34,007 nucleotides of DNA from Deltaproteobacteria bacterium. GTDB lineage: Bacteria; Myxococcota_A; UBA796; UBA9615. The stretch covers positions 1 to 34,007 of the forward strand of contig JAGSHC010000044.1 of assembly GCA_023954745.1 (NCBI GenBank), in the 5' to 3' direction. Shown here piece by piece: positions 17,653-26,449 of this stretch. How positions within the stretch are numbered: position 1 is the stretch's first letter; every line of letters begins with the position of its first letter. Position numbers and translations under genes: made by a program. The notes beneath the pieces are model-generated. The model searched no databases and had not been told where the DNA came from. It saw nothing but the letters and a program-made list of their open reading frames with translations.

Positions 17653-18612
17653 CTACTGAAGGATCCAGAAGGAACCGAGCTGGTAAGCCCCACTCAGGTC
17701 TGTCTCAGGGGGTCCTCCCACTGGATCGGGTCGAAACACGAACCAGAAGGCGGACCAGTCTTCACCGGCTCCTGAAGAGCCGGCGACGGTATCGAAAGCA
17801 ATGTCGTCAAACACGGTGCCCCCTGCGGAGGACACGAAGCCGACGTGAGTCATGCGGTTGCCGGTCGTCGCGATCTGCCCCGCCTGGGTCGCCAGGTCGA
17901 GGTCGCCACTGCGCGAAGGCTGCACGCCCAAGTCGACGGCGGTCTCGAGGTCCATGAGCGCGATCTGCAGCAGCCCGCCACCGGCGGCGGTGCTCCCCGG
18001 CGCGGTGAACAGCTGGCCCAGGTCGCGATTGACCGACGCCAGATCCGCGGGGTCACACGCCTCAGGGTCCAAAGCCCGGTTCGAGGCGTCAATCACGCTC
18101 GACGGCTCGATGTCCAGCACTCCTGTGCATCCCGCGCAGGTCGAGACGAGGTTCGGCGCGAAGTCCACAACCCCGGTCCACGAGATCGTCTGCACGCATT
18201 CCACGAGGCCGGCCTCGAAGTCACGCCAGTAGTCGAGAACGAAGGTTCCCTCGACAGCGGCGGGGTCCCGCGCGGTCACGCCGCCTCCGGCGCTGTCGTC
18301 GTCGTCACCGCCCTCGACACCGGAGTCGTCGTCGTCGGCTGAGTCGTCATCGTCGTCCGCGACGTCGTCGTCGTCAGCCGTCGCGTCGTCGTCGTCGCCC
18401 TGGGCCTGCGCCACCAGGGCGCCCCGAAGCGTGACCGAGGAGTACTCGAAGGCGAGGTCGTCGTCGTCCGCGAGATCGTCGTCGTCGCCGACGAAGTCGT
18501 CGTCGTTGCCGAAGTCGTCGTCATCCGACCCACCCGAGGGGCAGCCGACGAGTCCGAGGACCACGCCACCGGCGAGGAGAACGGACCATGACGTGGACGA
18601 CTGAACCAGCAC
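17653..18612 (-). CDS. Asp-repeat lipoprotein 3 (divergent paralogue)
   Basis: A 319-residue predicted lipoprotein with a textbook lipobox: LGLVGC, Cys24. The Asp tracts differ from its neighbours. Instead of one long poly-Asp run it has many 3-5 residue Asp clusters separated by Phe, Gly, Ala, Leu or Val (about residues 30-110), with only one or two DDDDSAG-like units. The C-terminal domain is a distant relative: GTFVLDYWRDFEAGLVECVQTISWTG, a CAGC pair, THVGFVSSAGG and LGSFWILQ all align with lipoproteins 1 and 2. The start is GTG 18612, with GAGAGGAG about ten bases upstream. It is first in the transcription order of the trio, so a promoter is expected in 18613-18813. The function is unknown. 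Confidence 0.83.
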   Translation of the reverse strand: MLVQSSTSWSVLLAGGVVLGLVGCPSGGSDDDDFGNDDDFVGDDDDLADDDDLAFEYSSVTLRGALVAQAQGDDDDATADDDDVADDDDDSADDDDSGVEGGDDDDSAGGGVTARDPAAVEGTFVLDYWRDFEAGLVECVQTISWTGVVDFAPNLVSTCAGCTGVLDIEPSSVIDASNRALDPEACDPADLASVNRDLGQLFTAPGSTAAGGGLLQIALMDLETAVDLGVQPSRSGDLDLATQAGQIATTGNRMTHVGFVSSAGGTVFDDIAFDTVAGSSGAGEDWSAFWFVFRPDPVGGPPETDLSGAYQLGSFWILQ

Positions 18613-18813
18613 TCGCGACTTCTCCTCTCAACAGGGCATTTTCCCATCAAATTCAACAACTTGCGGGCGAAAAACACCCCCAAAACCCGGGCACGTTAAC
18701 AGGGCGGCACCGCAGCGACAAGGCGACGACACAAGGACCTACAGGGTTTTGACGGGATCCGGGGGCTTGCTGGACGCCTGGGCCTCAGGCCGGCAACGAC
18801 CGCAGCCGCGCGC
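18613..18813. other. 201-base gap between the TPR gene and lipoprotein 3
   Basis: Nothing coding. It should hold the lipoprotein 3 promoter (minus strand) and the end of the TPR transcript. The part nearest lipoprotein 3 is relatively AT-rich (18635-18690), but I see no convincing -35/-10 pair. The word AACAGGGC occurs twice (18630-18637 and 18698-18705) and might be a binding site or chance. Confidence 0.35.
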
Positions 18814-20517
18814 TCACTTCCCGAGGGCGCTCTTCACGCGCTGGGCCTGCCAGCCCTTCGGGCTCTGACGCAGGTATTGCTTGCGGGCCTGCTCCTGGGT
18901 GCGGCGCATTACGCCGTCCATCTCCAGGGTGTCGTAGATATCAGCCAGTGCGAGGCATGCCTGAGCAAAGTCCTGGCCGTTGTGGCAAGCGAGGAGGTAG
19001 GCGTCCTTGGCATCGCGGTTGTTGCCCGCGCTCTCGTGGTATCGGCCGTAGAGCCAGGCGCCCCACACGGTGCGCACGTCCTTGACGTAGGCCGCCTCGA
19101 GGATCTCCTTCGCTGCGTCCGCATCCCCGCCCATGCCCACGGCCACCCCTTCGTACATCTTGGCGATCGCGGCCTCGCGCGAGGTGTGACCGAACGTGGC
19201 TGCCAGCGCGCCGTGAGCCCGCTGAGCCGCAACCGCGGCCGCGTCGTAGTTCTTCGCCCGAAGGTTCGCCTCGGCGAGATACAGGTCCACGTCGCCGGGC
19301 TCACCGAGGTGAGCCGTCGCCTTGAGCCCCTCGATCGCCTGGTCGTTCAGTCCGCGCACCAGGGCGGCGATGGCCTCGGCTCGCTGCACCCCATCGCCGG
19401 AGCCCTGCTTCTTCGCCGGCGCCAGCCGACCTTCGAGCAGCTCCGCTGCGTCATTGAAGAAGAGCGCAGCAGACAGCTCAGTCAGCAGGCCCGAGTCGGT
19501 GGGGCGGTTGCGCAGCGCCTTGTCCGCGCGGGTCCACGCGGCCCCGAAGTAGCCTTGATATCGCTTCGTCCTGGCGACCTCTCGCGCGAGGCGGGTGGCG
19601 TCGGGACTGGACTCGAGGGCCCGCTCCAGCAGCTCGTCGGCCCGCTTCGGTCCCTCGGCGCGGCGAAGAGCGCGACTCAGGGCGACCACCACCCGCGCCA
19701 TCAACAGCGGAGGTAGGTCGGTCTCCTCCATGTAGCCCTGGAGGCGCTCGATGCGGTCGGCAGGCTCCAGAGAGCGAGCGGTCGCGAGGATCTGCGCAGT
19801 CCGCCCCAGCTCGTGCCCAGCGCGTGCTTGCACGACGGAGTCGGCGGCGGCCTTGGCGGCCTCCCAGTCGCCGATGTTCATGGCGATGCGCGTCATCCAG
19901 GTGGTGCAGAGTCCCGCGGCGCACGTCCCCAGGGCCGCCCGCGCCCCCTGCAGGTCCCCGGTGCGAAGAAGCGCCTCGGCGCGCGCGATGGAGTGCCATG
20001 TGCCCTTTGGACCGAGATTTCCTCCCTCAAGCATCTCGAGAGCCTGCGCCGGATCGCCCCGCATGGCCTCGAGGAGCACCTCACCGAGAGCCGTGATGGG
20101 CTCGTCGGGCCCCCGCACCTTCGCGGCATCGAGCATCTGCTGGGCCTTGGAGGTGAGGGACTGAGATCCGGTGTACAGCGACCAGAGCGCGAGGTCGGCC
20201 TTCATGCCCTGGATGTAGAACACCGCCGGTGCGAGGTCGTCCGCCGCAGCCGCGGCCGAGGCCAGCTGGGAGGCCTCGCGCAGGTCCTTGTACGCCCCGG
20301 TGCCCATCAGAAGCTCGGTCTTCGCCCTCAGGGCATCCTGTGCCGCCTTCTTCTGACCGATGGTGAAGAACACCCCTCCCACGACGAGCAGCACGGCCAC
20401 GAGGCCGATGACGAGACGCATGCGCGCCTTCTTCCGCTGCGCGAGCACATAGGGGTCGTCGGCGTCGGGGGACTCGCCCCCTGCGAAGAACGGATCGGCG
20501 GTGAAGTCGTCGGACAT
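18814..20517 (-). CDS. Membrane-anchored TPR-type helical repeat protein
   Basis: A 567-residue protein. An acidic cytoplasmic N-terminus (about 28 residues) is followed by a basic QRKKARMR and one transmembrane helix near residues 34-52 (LVIGLVAVLLVVGGVFFTI). The remaining 500 residues are Ala-rich helical pairs typical of tetratricopeptide repeats: AEALLRTGDLQGARAALG, ALRNRPTDSGLLTELSAALF, AEANLRAKNYDAAAVAAQRA and YGRYHESAGNNRDAKDAYLLAC. It probably lies in the periplasm with the N-terminus inside. TPR proteins of this kind scaffold secretion, motility or envelope complexes; nothing here identifies the partner. The start is ATG 20517 with no strong ribosome-binding site. It is separated from etfA by a terminator-like hairpin and stands alone between transcription units. 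Confidence 0.78.
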   Translation of the reverse strand: MSDDFTADPFFAGGESPDADDPYVLAQRKKARMRLVIGLVAVLLVVGGVFFTIGQKKAAQDALRAKTELLMGTGAYKDLREASQLASAAAAADDLAPAVFYIQGMKADLALWSLYTGSQSLTSKAQQMLDAAKVRGPDEPITALGEVLLEAMRGDPAQALEMLEGGNLGPKGTWHSIARAEALLRTGDLQGARAALGTCAAGLCTTWMTRIAMNIGDWEAAKAAADSVVQARAGHELGRTAQILATARSLEPADRIERLQGYMEETDLPPLLMARVVVALSRALRRAEGPKRADELLERALESSPDATRLAREVARTKRYQGYFGAAWTRADKALRNRPTDSGLLTELSAALFFNDAAELLEGRLAPAKKQGSGDGVQRAEAIAALVRGLNDQAIEGLKATAHLGEPGDVDLYLAEANLRAKNYDAAAVAAQRAHGALAATFGHTSREAAIAKMYEGVAVGMGGDADAAKEILEAAYVKDVRTVWGAWLYGRYHESAGNNRDAKDAYLLACHNGQDFAQACLALADIYDTLEMDGVMRRTQEQARKQYLRQSPKGWQAQRVKSALGK

Positions 20518-20584
20518 GGCGCCAAGCTATCAAGGCAGACCGGCGCCTTCATGGTTCAAGGGCAGTTCGCGCGGTCCCAAGCAC

Positions 20585-20618
20585 GAAGGCCCCGCCGACT
20601 CACGTCGACGGGACCTTC
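20585..20618 (-). terminator. Stem-loop downstream of etfA
   Basis: On the minus strand a 15-bp stem (20604-20618 with 20585-20599) forms with two G-U pairs and the loop GTGA. On the plus strand the same two positions are mismatches, so the structure is built for minus-strand RNA. It lies 21 bases past the etfA stop and ends the etf operon; the following sequence is only weakly U-rich. Confidence 0.65.
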
Positions 20619-20639
20619 AAGTACGTACCGCTGAGGGCC

Positions 20640-21602
20640 TCAGTCGAGGGCAGCGAACTCCTGCTCCAGCATCGGCACCACCTCGAAGAGGTCACCCACG
20701 ATGCCGTAGGTGCTGTGCTGGAAGATGGGCGCGTCCGCGTCCTTGTTGATCGCGACGATGACCTTGCTCGTGCGCATGCCAGCGAGGTGCTGGATGGCAC
20801 CGCTGATGCCAGCCGCGATGTACAGCGACGGGTTCACCGTCTTGCCGGTCTGACCGACCTGCATGCTGTGCGGCGCGTAGCCGGCATCCACCGCGGCGCG
20901 CGAGGCACCCACGGCGGCACCGATGGTGTCGGCAGCGGACTGAAGGATCGCGAAGTTCTCTTCGCTCTTCAGCGAGCGCCCACCGGAGATGATCCGGTCG
21001 GCCTCAGCCAGGTCGATGCTGTCGCCACCGCTCGTCTGCACGTCCACGACCTCGTAGCCGTAGTCGTCCTCGAGGTCCGCGTCGAGTTCCTCGACCTCAC
21101 CATCCTTCTCCTCGATGTCCTCGATGACGAAGGAGTTGGGGCGCACCGTGAAGAACGCGGTGTCCTCGATCGAGACGTTGGCGAGCACCTTGCCGGCGTA
21201 CAGCGGGCGGGTGCCCTCGATGCCGTCGTCGCCCTCGCGCAGGTCGACCACATCCGAGGCACAACCGGCCTCGGCCAGGGCGGCCACACGGGGGAGAAGG
21301 TCCTTGCCGATGACGCTGGCCGAAGCGAGCACCACATCGGGCTGCACGTCGTCCACCACCTGATGGAGCGCCGAGGCGTACGCCCCGGGCACGTAGCTGC
21401 CGAGGATGTCGGCTTCGACGGTCACGACCTTGTCAGCTCCCCACGCGCCGAGGCCATCAGCCACGCCGGAGAGGGAGTCGCCGAGCACCGCCGCGACGAC
21501 GTCGTCGCCATCGCACAGCTGCTGGGCCTTACCGAGGAGCTCGCGCGCGGACTTCTTCACCGCGCCGTCGGCCACCTCACAGAAAACGAGAATGTCTGCC
21601 AT
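20640..21602 (-). CDS. etfA: Electron transfer flavoprotein subunit alpha
   Basis: A 320-residue ETF alpha subunit. With EtfB it accepts electrons from acyl-CoA dehydrogenases and passes them to the membrane quinone pool through ETF:quinone oxidoreductase, which is not in this window. The FAD-binding C-terminal domain is clear: [55 protein letters not shown] and [12 protein letters not shown]. The N-terminal half ([12 protein letters not shown]) is the typical ETF core. An acidic stretch near residues 165-190 is longer than usual. ATG 21602 has AGGAG nine bases upstream and follows etfB by 31 bases, so the two are co-transcribed. The order regulator-etfB-etfA is the same as in the Bacillus fadR-etfBA locus. 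Confidence 0.95.
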   Translation of the reverse strand: MADILVFCEVADGAVKKSARELLGKAQQLCDGDDVVAAVLGDSLSGVADGLGAWGADKVVTVEADILGSYVPGAYASALHQVVDDVQPDVVLASASVIGKDLLPRVAALAEAGCASDVVDLREGDDGIEGTRPLYAGKVLANVSIEDTAFFTVRPNSFVIEDIEEKDGEVEELDADLEDDYGYEVVDVQTSGGDSIDLAEADRIISGGRSLKSEENFAILQSAADTIGAAVGASRAAVDAGYAPHSMQVGQTGKTVNPSLYIAAGISGAIQHLAGMRTSKVIVAINKDADAPIFQHSTYGIVGDLFEVVPMLEQEFAALD

Positions 21603-21633
21603 TTGCTTTATCTCCTGAAAGTCTGGGGGTGGC

Positions 21634-22413
21634 TCAGAGGACCTTGGCTTCTTGGCGGAGAAGCTTCACGAGCTCCTTCACCTGATCGCCAAGCTCTCCG
21701 TCGAGGATCCGGCCTGCGGGGCGCGGGGGCGGCATGTGGTAGCCGTCCGTCGTCACCTTGGCGTTGTCGGCACCGGCTTCGACCCCGAGGTCGTCCGCCG
21801 TGTACCGCTTCACCGGCTTGCTCTTCGCCTTCATGATCCCGGGGAGGGACGCGTAGCGGGGGGAGTTGAGACCCTTGTCCGCGGTGAACACGGCGGGGAG
21901 GGTCACCTTGATCACCTCCGTCTGGCCACCGCCAACCTCGCGCTTGACCGTCACGCTGTCGCCATCCTGCTCGTAGCTGGAGATGGCGGTGGCGACGGGC
22001 CACTCGAGGAGGGTCCCGACGATCTGCGGCACCTGGACCGCGTCGTCGTCGATGGCCTGCTTGCCAGCGAAGAGCAGCTCGATGCCCTCTTCCTGCGCAG
22101 CCTTGGCGAGGGAGGCGGCCACTCCGAGGGAGTCGCTGCCAGCGAACCCGTCGTCATCGAGGATGACCGCGCGGTCCGCGCCCATGGCGAGGGCCGTGCG
22201 CGCCGCGTCGAGCGTGCGGGAGGAGCCGAGCGAGAAGATCACGACCTCTCCGCCCACTGCCGACTTGACCTGCAGGGCCTGCTCGACCGCGAACTCGTCG
22301 TACGGGTTCACGATCCACTTGATGTCGCCGTCTTCGATGCCGTTGGCATCGCCGTTGATCTTGATGCGGGATTCCGTGTCCGGAACCTGCTTGAGGAGCA
22401 CGCCAATGTTCAC
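21634..22413 (-). CDS. etfB: Electron transfer flavoprotein subunit beta
   Basis: A 259-residue ETF beta subunit, the partner of EtfA, which binds AMP. Family features are MNIGVLLKQVPDTES at the start, NPYDEFAVEQALQVK, AMGADRAVIL, LLFAGKQAIDDDAVQVPQ, LPAVFTADKGLNSPRYASLPGIMKAK and a C-terminal tail for contact with alpha. The GTG start at 22413 has AGGAGG five bases upstream. It sits 43 bases after the regulator gene with no terminator or operator in the gap, so transcription probably begins at the promoter before the regulator. Confidence 0.95.
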   Translation of the reverse strand: MNIGVLLKQVPDTESRIKINGDANGIEDGDIKWIVNPYDEFAVEQALQVKSAVGGEVVIFSLGSSRTLDAARTALAMGADRAVILDDDGFAGSDSLGVAASLAKAAQEEGIELLFAGKQAIDDDAVQVPQIVGTLLEWPVATAISSYEQDGDSVTVKREVGGGQTEVIKVTLPAVFTADKGLNSPRYASLPGIMKAKSKPVKRYTADDLGVEAGADNAKVTTDGYHMPPPRPAGRILDGELGDQVKELVKLLRQEAKVL

Positions 22414-22456
22414 GAGTGCCTCCTGGCCCTATGCGGGCGGTGGGGGGTTGAGACGC

Positions 22457-23089
22457 CTACGCGTCGGGCTTACGAAGCCCGGCTGCGAAGACGTCGGCGA
22501 TCTGACTTGCTGACTCCTTGAGCCCATAGCGGGCCGCCGGAGTCAGAATCCACTGCATTGCGATCTCGTCGAGCGCCCCGAAGAGCGCGCGACGGATGAT
22601 GATCGGGTTCACGTCGTCCCGCATGACTCCCTGGGACTGGCCCAGACGCACGATGCGACCGACGATATCGAGGTACTGCTTGAGCTTCGTGGGCTTGTAC
22701 TCCCGCATGAAGGTGTTCGAGAGCCGCAGCTCCACCTGAAGCACCTTGGCCACGCTCTTGTGCTTCTCCACACGCGACATGTGGAACGCAGCGAACGTGC
22801 GTAGCTGCTCGAAGGGATCGCTCAGCGGGGCGAGCTGGGCCTCCACCGCCTCGATCATCTCCGCCATGGCCTCTTCGAAGATCGAGAGCAGGATCTCGTC
22901 CTTGCTCTTGAAGTAGAGGTAGATCGTCCCGTCGGCGACGGACGCCTCCTTGGCGACATCGCTCACTCGTGACTTGTGGAAGCCCGCGCGCGCGAAGACC
23001 TCAACCGCCGCCTCGAGGATGTGACGACGCTTGTCCGCGCGGCTCTTCGCCGAGCGTGCGGAGGGCTGACGTGCAGCGTTTCCGGCCAT
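22457..23089 (-). CDS. TetR-family regulator, FadR/YsiA-like (fatty-acid oxidation repressor candidate)
   Basis: A TetR-type repressor of about 210 residues. The N-terminal HTH reads ILEAAVEVFARAGFHKSRVSDVAKEASVADGTIYLYFKSKDEIL, where quoted words are adjacent stretches: ILEAAVEVFARAGF, SDVAKEASVADG and TIYLYFKSKDEIL. Together with LQVELRLSN in the ligand domain this strongly recalls Bacillus subtilis FadR (YsiA), which binds long-chain acyl-CoA. The start is ATG 23089, with AGGAGG two to eight bases upstream. ATG 23128 is rejected because it lies inside the palindrome at 23114-23131. It precedes etfB and etfA on the same strand, as in Bacillus. It probably represses its own operon and perhaps acyl-CoA dehydrogenase genes elsewhere. 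Confidence 0.85.
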   Translation of the reverse strand: MAGNAARQPSARSAKSRADKRRHILEAAVEVFARAGFHKSRVSDVAKEASVADGTIYLYFKSKDEILLSIFEEAMAEMIEAVEAQLAPLSDPFEQLRTFAAFHMSRVEKHKSVAKVLQVELRLSNTFMREYKPTKLKQYLDIVGRIVRLGQSQGVMRDDVNPIIIRRALFGALDEIAMQWILTPAARYGLKESASQIADVFAAGLRKPDA

Positions 23090-23113
23090 ATCCTCCTCGG
23101 TTTCTTCGCCGAC

Positions 23114-23131
23114 TGAATGAGCGTTCATTCA
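23114..23131. promoter_or_regulatory. FadR-type operator upstream of the regulator
   Basis: TGAATGA-GCGT-TCATTCA: two perfect 7-base arms with a 4-base centre. From memory the B. subtilis FadR site consensus is TGAATGAMTANTCATTCA, with identical arms and spacing. It lies between the predicted promoter and the regulator start, where a bound repressor would block initiation or early elongation. Confidence 0.8.
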
Positions 23132-23140
23132 AGGCGGCGA

Positions 23141-23168
23141 AGAATACCGACTGAGACTTGCCGTGCAA
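23141..23168 (-). promoter_or_regulatory. Candidate promoter of the fadR-like-etfBA operon
   Basis: On the minus strand TTGCAC (23163-23168) and TATTCT (23141-23146) are 16 bases apart. The -10 matches TATAAT at four positions; the -35 is weak. Transcription would begin about where the operator starts, which fits repression, and gives a leader of roughly 45 bases. Confidence 0.45.
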
Positions 23169-23205
23169 CCGGCATCACGGGAAACCGGTCTGCGGGAGCT
23201 GCTCG

Positions 23206-23895
23206 CTACGAGGAGCGCTTCTCGAGGAAGCGCTTCGCCGTGGCCTCGACCCCTTCGCCCACCGTCTCCCAGTCCTTGAGGAAGGCAGCGTTGCCCTTGT
23301 CCGTCAGGGTGTGGTTGAACAGCTGACGCAGGACCTTGAAGGGCATCGTGCTGACGTGCGCACCGATGCGCGACACCTGAGTGACGTGCTGCGGGTGGCG
23401 GATGGACGCCGCGAGCACCTTGGTGTCGTAGAAGTAGTTCTCGTAGCAACCGACGATGTCGGCGATGAGCTCGCAGCCGTCGTGGCCGATGTCATCGAGA
23501 CGCCCCACGAAGGGCGAGATGTAGGTCGCGCCAGCCTTCGCGGCGAGCAGCGCCTGGTTCAGGCTGAAGCACAGCGTCACGTTGACGGGGGTGCCGTCTC
23601 CGCTCAGCGACTTGCAGGTCTTGAGGCCCTCGGGAGTCAGCGGCACCTTGATCACGACGTGCTCGTGAATCTGGCGGAGCAGGTGCGCCTCCCGGAGCAT
23701 GCCCTCGGAGTCCTGCGCGACGACCTCGGCGGACACGGGGCCCTGCACGATCTCGCAGATCTCGTAGATGGTCTCTGCAAAGTCGCGACCCTCGCGGGCA
23801 ATGAGCGAGGGGTTCGTGGTGCAACCATCGATGATCCCCCAGGAGGCAGCCTCCCGGATCTCGTCGAGGTTCGCGGTGTCGATGAAGAGCTCCAT
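23206..23895 (-). CDS. tal: Transaldolase, short TalC/fructose-6-phosphate-aldolase type
   Basis: A 229-residue class I aldolase-type enzyme. It moves a dihydroxyacetone unit between sugar phosphates in the non-oxidative pentose phosphate pathway or, in FSA members, cleaves fructose 6-phosphate. The start [13 protein letters not shown], the [11 protein letters not shown] loop and the Schiff-base lysine K83 in VVIKVPLT are typical of the short family, as are [12 protein letters not shown] and [12 protein letters not shown]. Choosing transaldolase over FSA needs residues I cannot judge by eye. The ATG at 23895 is used because the upstream frame is not conserved; only weak GGAT precedes it. It is flanked by the regulator and the glycosyltransferase cluster without obvious linkage. 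Confidence 0.9.
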   Translation of the reverse strand: MELFIDTANLDEIREAASWGIIDGCTTNPSLIAREGRDFAETIYEICEIVQGPVSAEVVAQDSEGMLREAHLLRQIHEHVVIKVPLTPEGLKTCKSLSGDGTPVNVTLCFSLNQALLAAKAGATYISPFVGRLDDIGHDGCELIADIVGCYENYFYDTKVLAASIRHPQHVTQVSRIGAHVSTMPFKVLRQLFNHTLTDKGNAAFLKDWETVGEGVEATAKRFLEKRSS

Positions 23896-23912
23896 GGTCT
23901 GATCCGGGGAAG

Positions 23913-23927
23913 GCGCCGGGCCGGCGC
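23913..23927 (-). other. GC palindrome in the leader of the transaldolase gene
   Basis: GCGCCGG-G-CCGGCGC forms a near-perfect palindrome between the STT3-like gene (ends at 24014) and the transaldolase start at 23895. It could end the glycosyltransferase transcript or be part of the transaldolase leader; there is no U-run. Confidence 0.3.
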
Positions 23928-24013
23928 GGGTTGAGCGGCGAACACTACACCCGCAGGAACAGATTCCCAGGGCTCTCCCACACTGATTTCCCGGGCTCCG
24001 ATGAAGCCCCTTC

Positions 24014-26449
24014 TCAGGGCAGGCGAGGCACCGACCTCGGGGCATCCTGGCTCCCCGTCGGCACCGTCCCGCGCAGAACCCCCGTGGCCCTCTGGGCCGC
24101 CCGGCGGGAGATCTCCGCCCGCTCGTGACGACCCATCAGCGAGTAGAGCGTCGCGAGCTGCTGGTGCGCCTCGACCATGTATGGCGCCACCTCGATGGCC
24201 TTCTGGAGACCGTACTCCTGCTCCGGGAAGCTCTCCGTGGGTGCCTCGGGGTCGCGATGCAGCGCGGAGTAGCTCATCCAGGAACGCGCCTTCAAGGTGG
24301 AATAGAGGAGGTCGTCGGGAGTGAGTCCCGCCCCCGCTCGGGCACTTGCCAGCGGCTTCAACGGGTCCCCGAACAGACCAGAGAAGAAGGGACGACTCCA
24401 GACCGGCGCCACCTCACCGCTCCGTCGGTTGCTCGCCCGCTCTCCCTCGGGGAGAACGCGGAACACACGGAACCACGAATTCTCCCAGGCCAACTCGAAG
24501 TGCTCGAGGGTCTCCGGTGCGAACGACATCCGCGCAGAAGCCGAGTCCGCCGGCCAGTCCATGGCCGCCGCCACGTAGCGCTGACTCATTCGAGGGTCCG
24601 TGCGCAACGTGAAGTGAGCTTCGTGCACATACCAGGAAGTCTCAAAGCTCCGCGCCGTCTCCCAGAGCACCTCCTCGGTGGCGAAGCGGGCGGGCACGAT
24701 GGTCTCCAGTCGCTCGAGCAGGTCGCCCTCGAAGAAGCAGTGAAGCACCGTGGGCCGGTCGAGATAGGTCAGCAAGAACGGGCTGATGTGGAAGGACGCC
24801 AGGACCACCTCGTCCTCTGCCGTGTTGTCCCCCACCCACGCGCTCAACTCCGCGAACCCGTCCGGGGGGAAGACCACCACCTCGCTCACGCTGTCGGCGT
24901 CTGCGGCGATCGACGCCTCGAAGAGCCCCTCCAAGCTGGGCGCGACACCGAGGCCCTGCAGGGCAACCAGCCCGACGAGCGGAGCGAGGGTGAGTCGCCA
25001 CAGCCAGCGGAGTCGCCGGAAGTACGCCCACGCGACGGCTCCGAGCAGCGCCAGGGGAACAGCTGCGAACAACATCAGCTTCAGGAACAGCAGGTAGGAA
25101 ACGACACACGCGCACGTGAGCCACAGCACGAACCACGCGATGAGGGGCGACATGGGATCGCTCGGCCCATCCCCTTCGAGCAGGCCCGTCGGTGGACGGC
25201 GGATCGGGCCCGGCCAAGGACGGCCCGCACGTCGCAGCTCCCCGAAGAGCGCGATGAGCCCGGGAATCGCGACTGCAGCGAGCCAGGGCCAGTCCCTCGC
25301 GAGGCGTCGCAGCGTCGGAGACCGGTAGTTGCCGGTCCAGTAGTGGCGGGCGTGGAACGACAGCTCCGTGGGGTCCAGCGGCTTCCCGCCGAAGGTGGTG
25401 AGCTTCGCGACGATCGTCTCCCACGCGTGCGTGTACGACGCTTCGCCCGGCAAGAGCAGCTTTCCGCCGAAGACGACCGCGACGCCCACCAGTAGCGGCA
25501 CGAATCGCGGCAACCCCGAGCCCCTCGCGGCCAGCAGGGCGGCCAGCGTCAGCCCAAGCGCAGCCAGGGCGGGGGTCGAGGTGGGAAACTGGTCGTAGCT
25601 GAGGCTCCAGGGCCCCAGCGAGGCGATGACGGCGGGGAGGAACATCCCAAAGGCGGCCAGCCCCACCTGCCCGGGCTCAACCCGTCCAAAGACCCACGCC
25701 GACGCGAGAAAGACCAACAAGAGCAAGGAGTAGAAGGTCACGACCTTCCAGAGCAACAGGGCGGCGGCGAGGAACAGCCCTGCGGTCAGCGCGCGCCCCC
25801 AGTGCGGTTTGCGAGCCCAGCCGGCGAGCGCCGCGATGTGGAAGAGGAGCACCGGGAACGCAAGGTCCTCGCGGTACAGGACCGCCCCGTTGCCTCGCTC
25901 CGCGACGGGGAGCGCGAGTCCGTAGAGCAGGGCCGCGAGCAGCGACGCGTCCCGACGCCTCGTCACGACCCAGGCGAGCCAGGCCATGGGAATCACCGCC
26001 GACGCAGCGATCACTCGGGTGAGGAAGCGAGTGAAGCGGGCGATGGACCAGTCCGGCGGACGATGTCGAGCCAGCGTCCCGTACAGGAGCTCCTGCCCGA
26101 TGGTGTCGCTCCGGGTCGGGTAGCCGTCGGGCGCTTGCATCCGCGCGTCCACGGCGGGGATCTCCTCCCCCTCCGCCACCATCCGCACGTACCGGAAGCG
26201 CTGCGCGGACTCCATCCAATAGGTGGCGTCGTCATCCCGGCCCAGCTTGCTGAAGGTGCCCACCTTCGCGCTCCAAGCCCCCACCCCGATGGTGGCCAGG
26301 GAGACGACGAAGATGAGGATCAAGGACAGCTCCCGCCCCGCGTCGCGCGCCCAGCGAGCGCGAAAGCCGTCGCGCCGGTCGCGCAGCTGCTCGGCCACCC
26401 TGGGAGACATCTGTTCACCGGGTCGGTACCCGTCTGGGACCTCGCTCAC
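24014..26449 (-). CDS. STT3/PMT-like integral-membrane GT-C glycosyltransferase with TPR-like tail
   Basis: A protein of about 811 residues. An acidic/basic N-terminus leads to a transmembrane helix (about residues 41-58) and the loop RDDDATYW (71-78), reminiscent of the DxD region of STT3/PMT-type enzymes. Ten or more further hydrophobic segments follow to about residue 500. A soluble part then begins [18 protein letters not shown]. Its placement (Asn-Thr before a beta strand, then YLDRPTVL) recalls the STT3 region around WWDYG, but that motif is not there. A final stretch, [23 protein letters not shown], looks like a TPR. GT-C enzymes transfer sugars from polyprenyl-phosphate donors. The GTG at 26449 overlaps the previous stop (GTGA); ATG 26410 is possible. 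It is the last gene of a four-gene cluster. Confidence 0.75.
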   Translation of the reverse strand: MSEVPDGYRPGEQMSPRVAEQLRDRRDGFRARWARDAGRELSLILIFVVSLATIGVGAWSAKVGTFSKLGRDDDATYWMESAQRFRYVRMVAEGEEIPAVDARMQAPDGYPTRSDTIGQELLYGTLARHRPPDWSIARFTRFLTRVIAASAVIPMAWLAWVVTRRRDASLLAALLYGLALPVAERGNGAVLYREDLAFPVLLFHIAALAGWARKPHWGRALTAGLFLAAALLLWKVVTFYSLLLLVFLASAWVFGRVEPGQVGLAAFGMFLPAVIASLGPWSLSYDQFPTSTPALAALGLTLAALLAARGSGLPRFVPLLVGVAVVFGGKLLLPGEASYTHAWETIVAKLTTFGGKPLDPTELSFHARHYWTGNYRSPTLRRLARDWPWLAAVAIPGLIALFGELRRAGRPWPGPIRRPPTGLLEGDGPSDPMSPLIAWFVLWLTCACVVSYLLFLKLMLFAAVPLALLGAVAWAYFRRLRWLWRLTLAPLVGLVALQGLGVAPSLEGLFEASIAADADSVSEVVVFPPDGFAELSAWVGDNTAEDEVVLASFHISPFLLTYLDRPTVLHCFFEGDLLERLETIVPARFATEEVLWETARSFETSWYVHEAHFTLRTDPRMSQRYVAAAMDWPADSASARMSFAPETLEHFELAWENSWFRVFRVLPEGERASNRRSGEVAPVWSRPFFSGLFGDPLKPLASARAGAGLTPDDLLYSTLKARSWMSYSALHRDPEAPTESFPEQEYGLQKAIEVAPYMVEAHQQLATLYSLMGRHERAEISRRAAQRATGVLRGTVPTGSQDAPRSVPRLP

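Noticed and set aside
18630-18705. AACAGGGC direct repeat as an operator pair
   Set aside because: Eight-base repeats about 68 bases apart are expected by chance too often, and there is no symmetry or promoter between them.
23089-23128. Longer start (ATG 23128) for the TetR gene
   Set aside because: That codon lies inside the operator palindrome and has no ribosome-binding site, whereas ATG 23089 follows AGGAGG.
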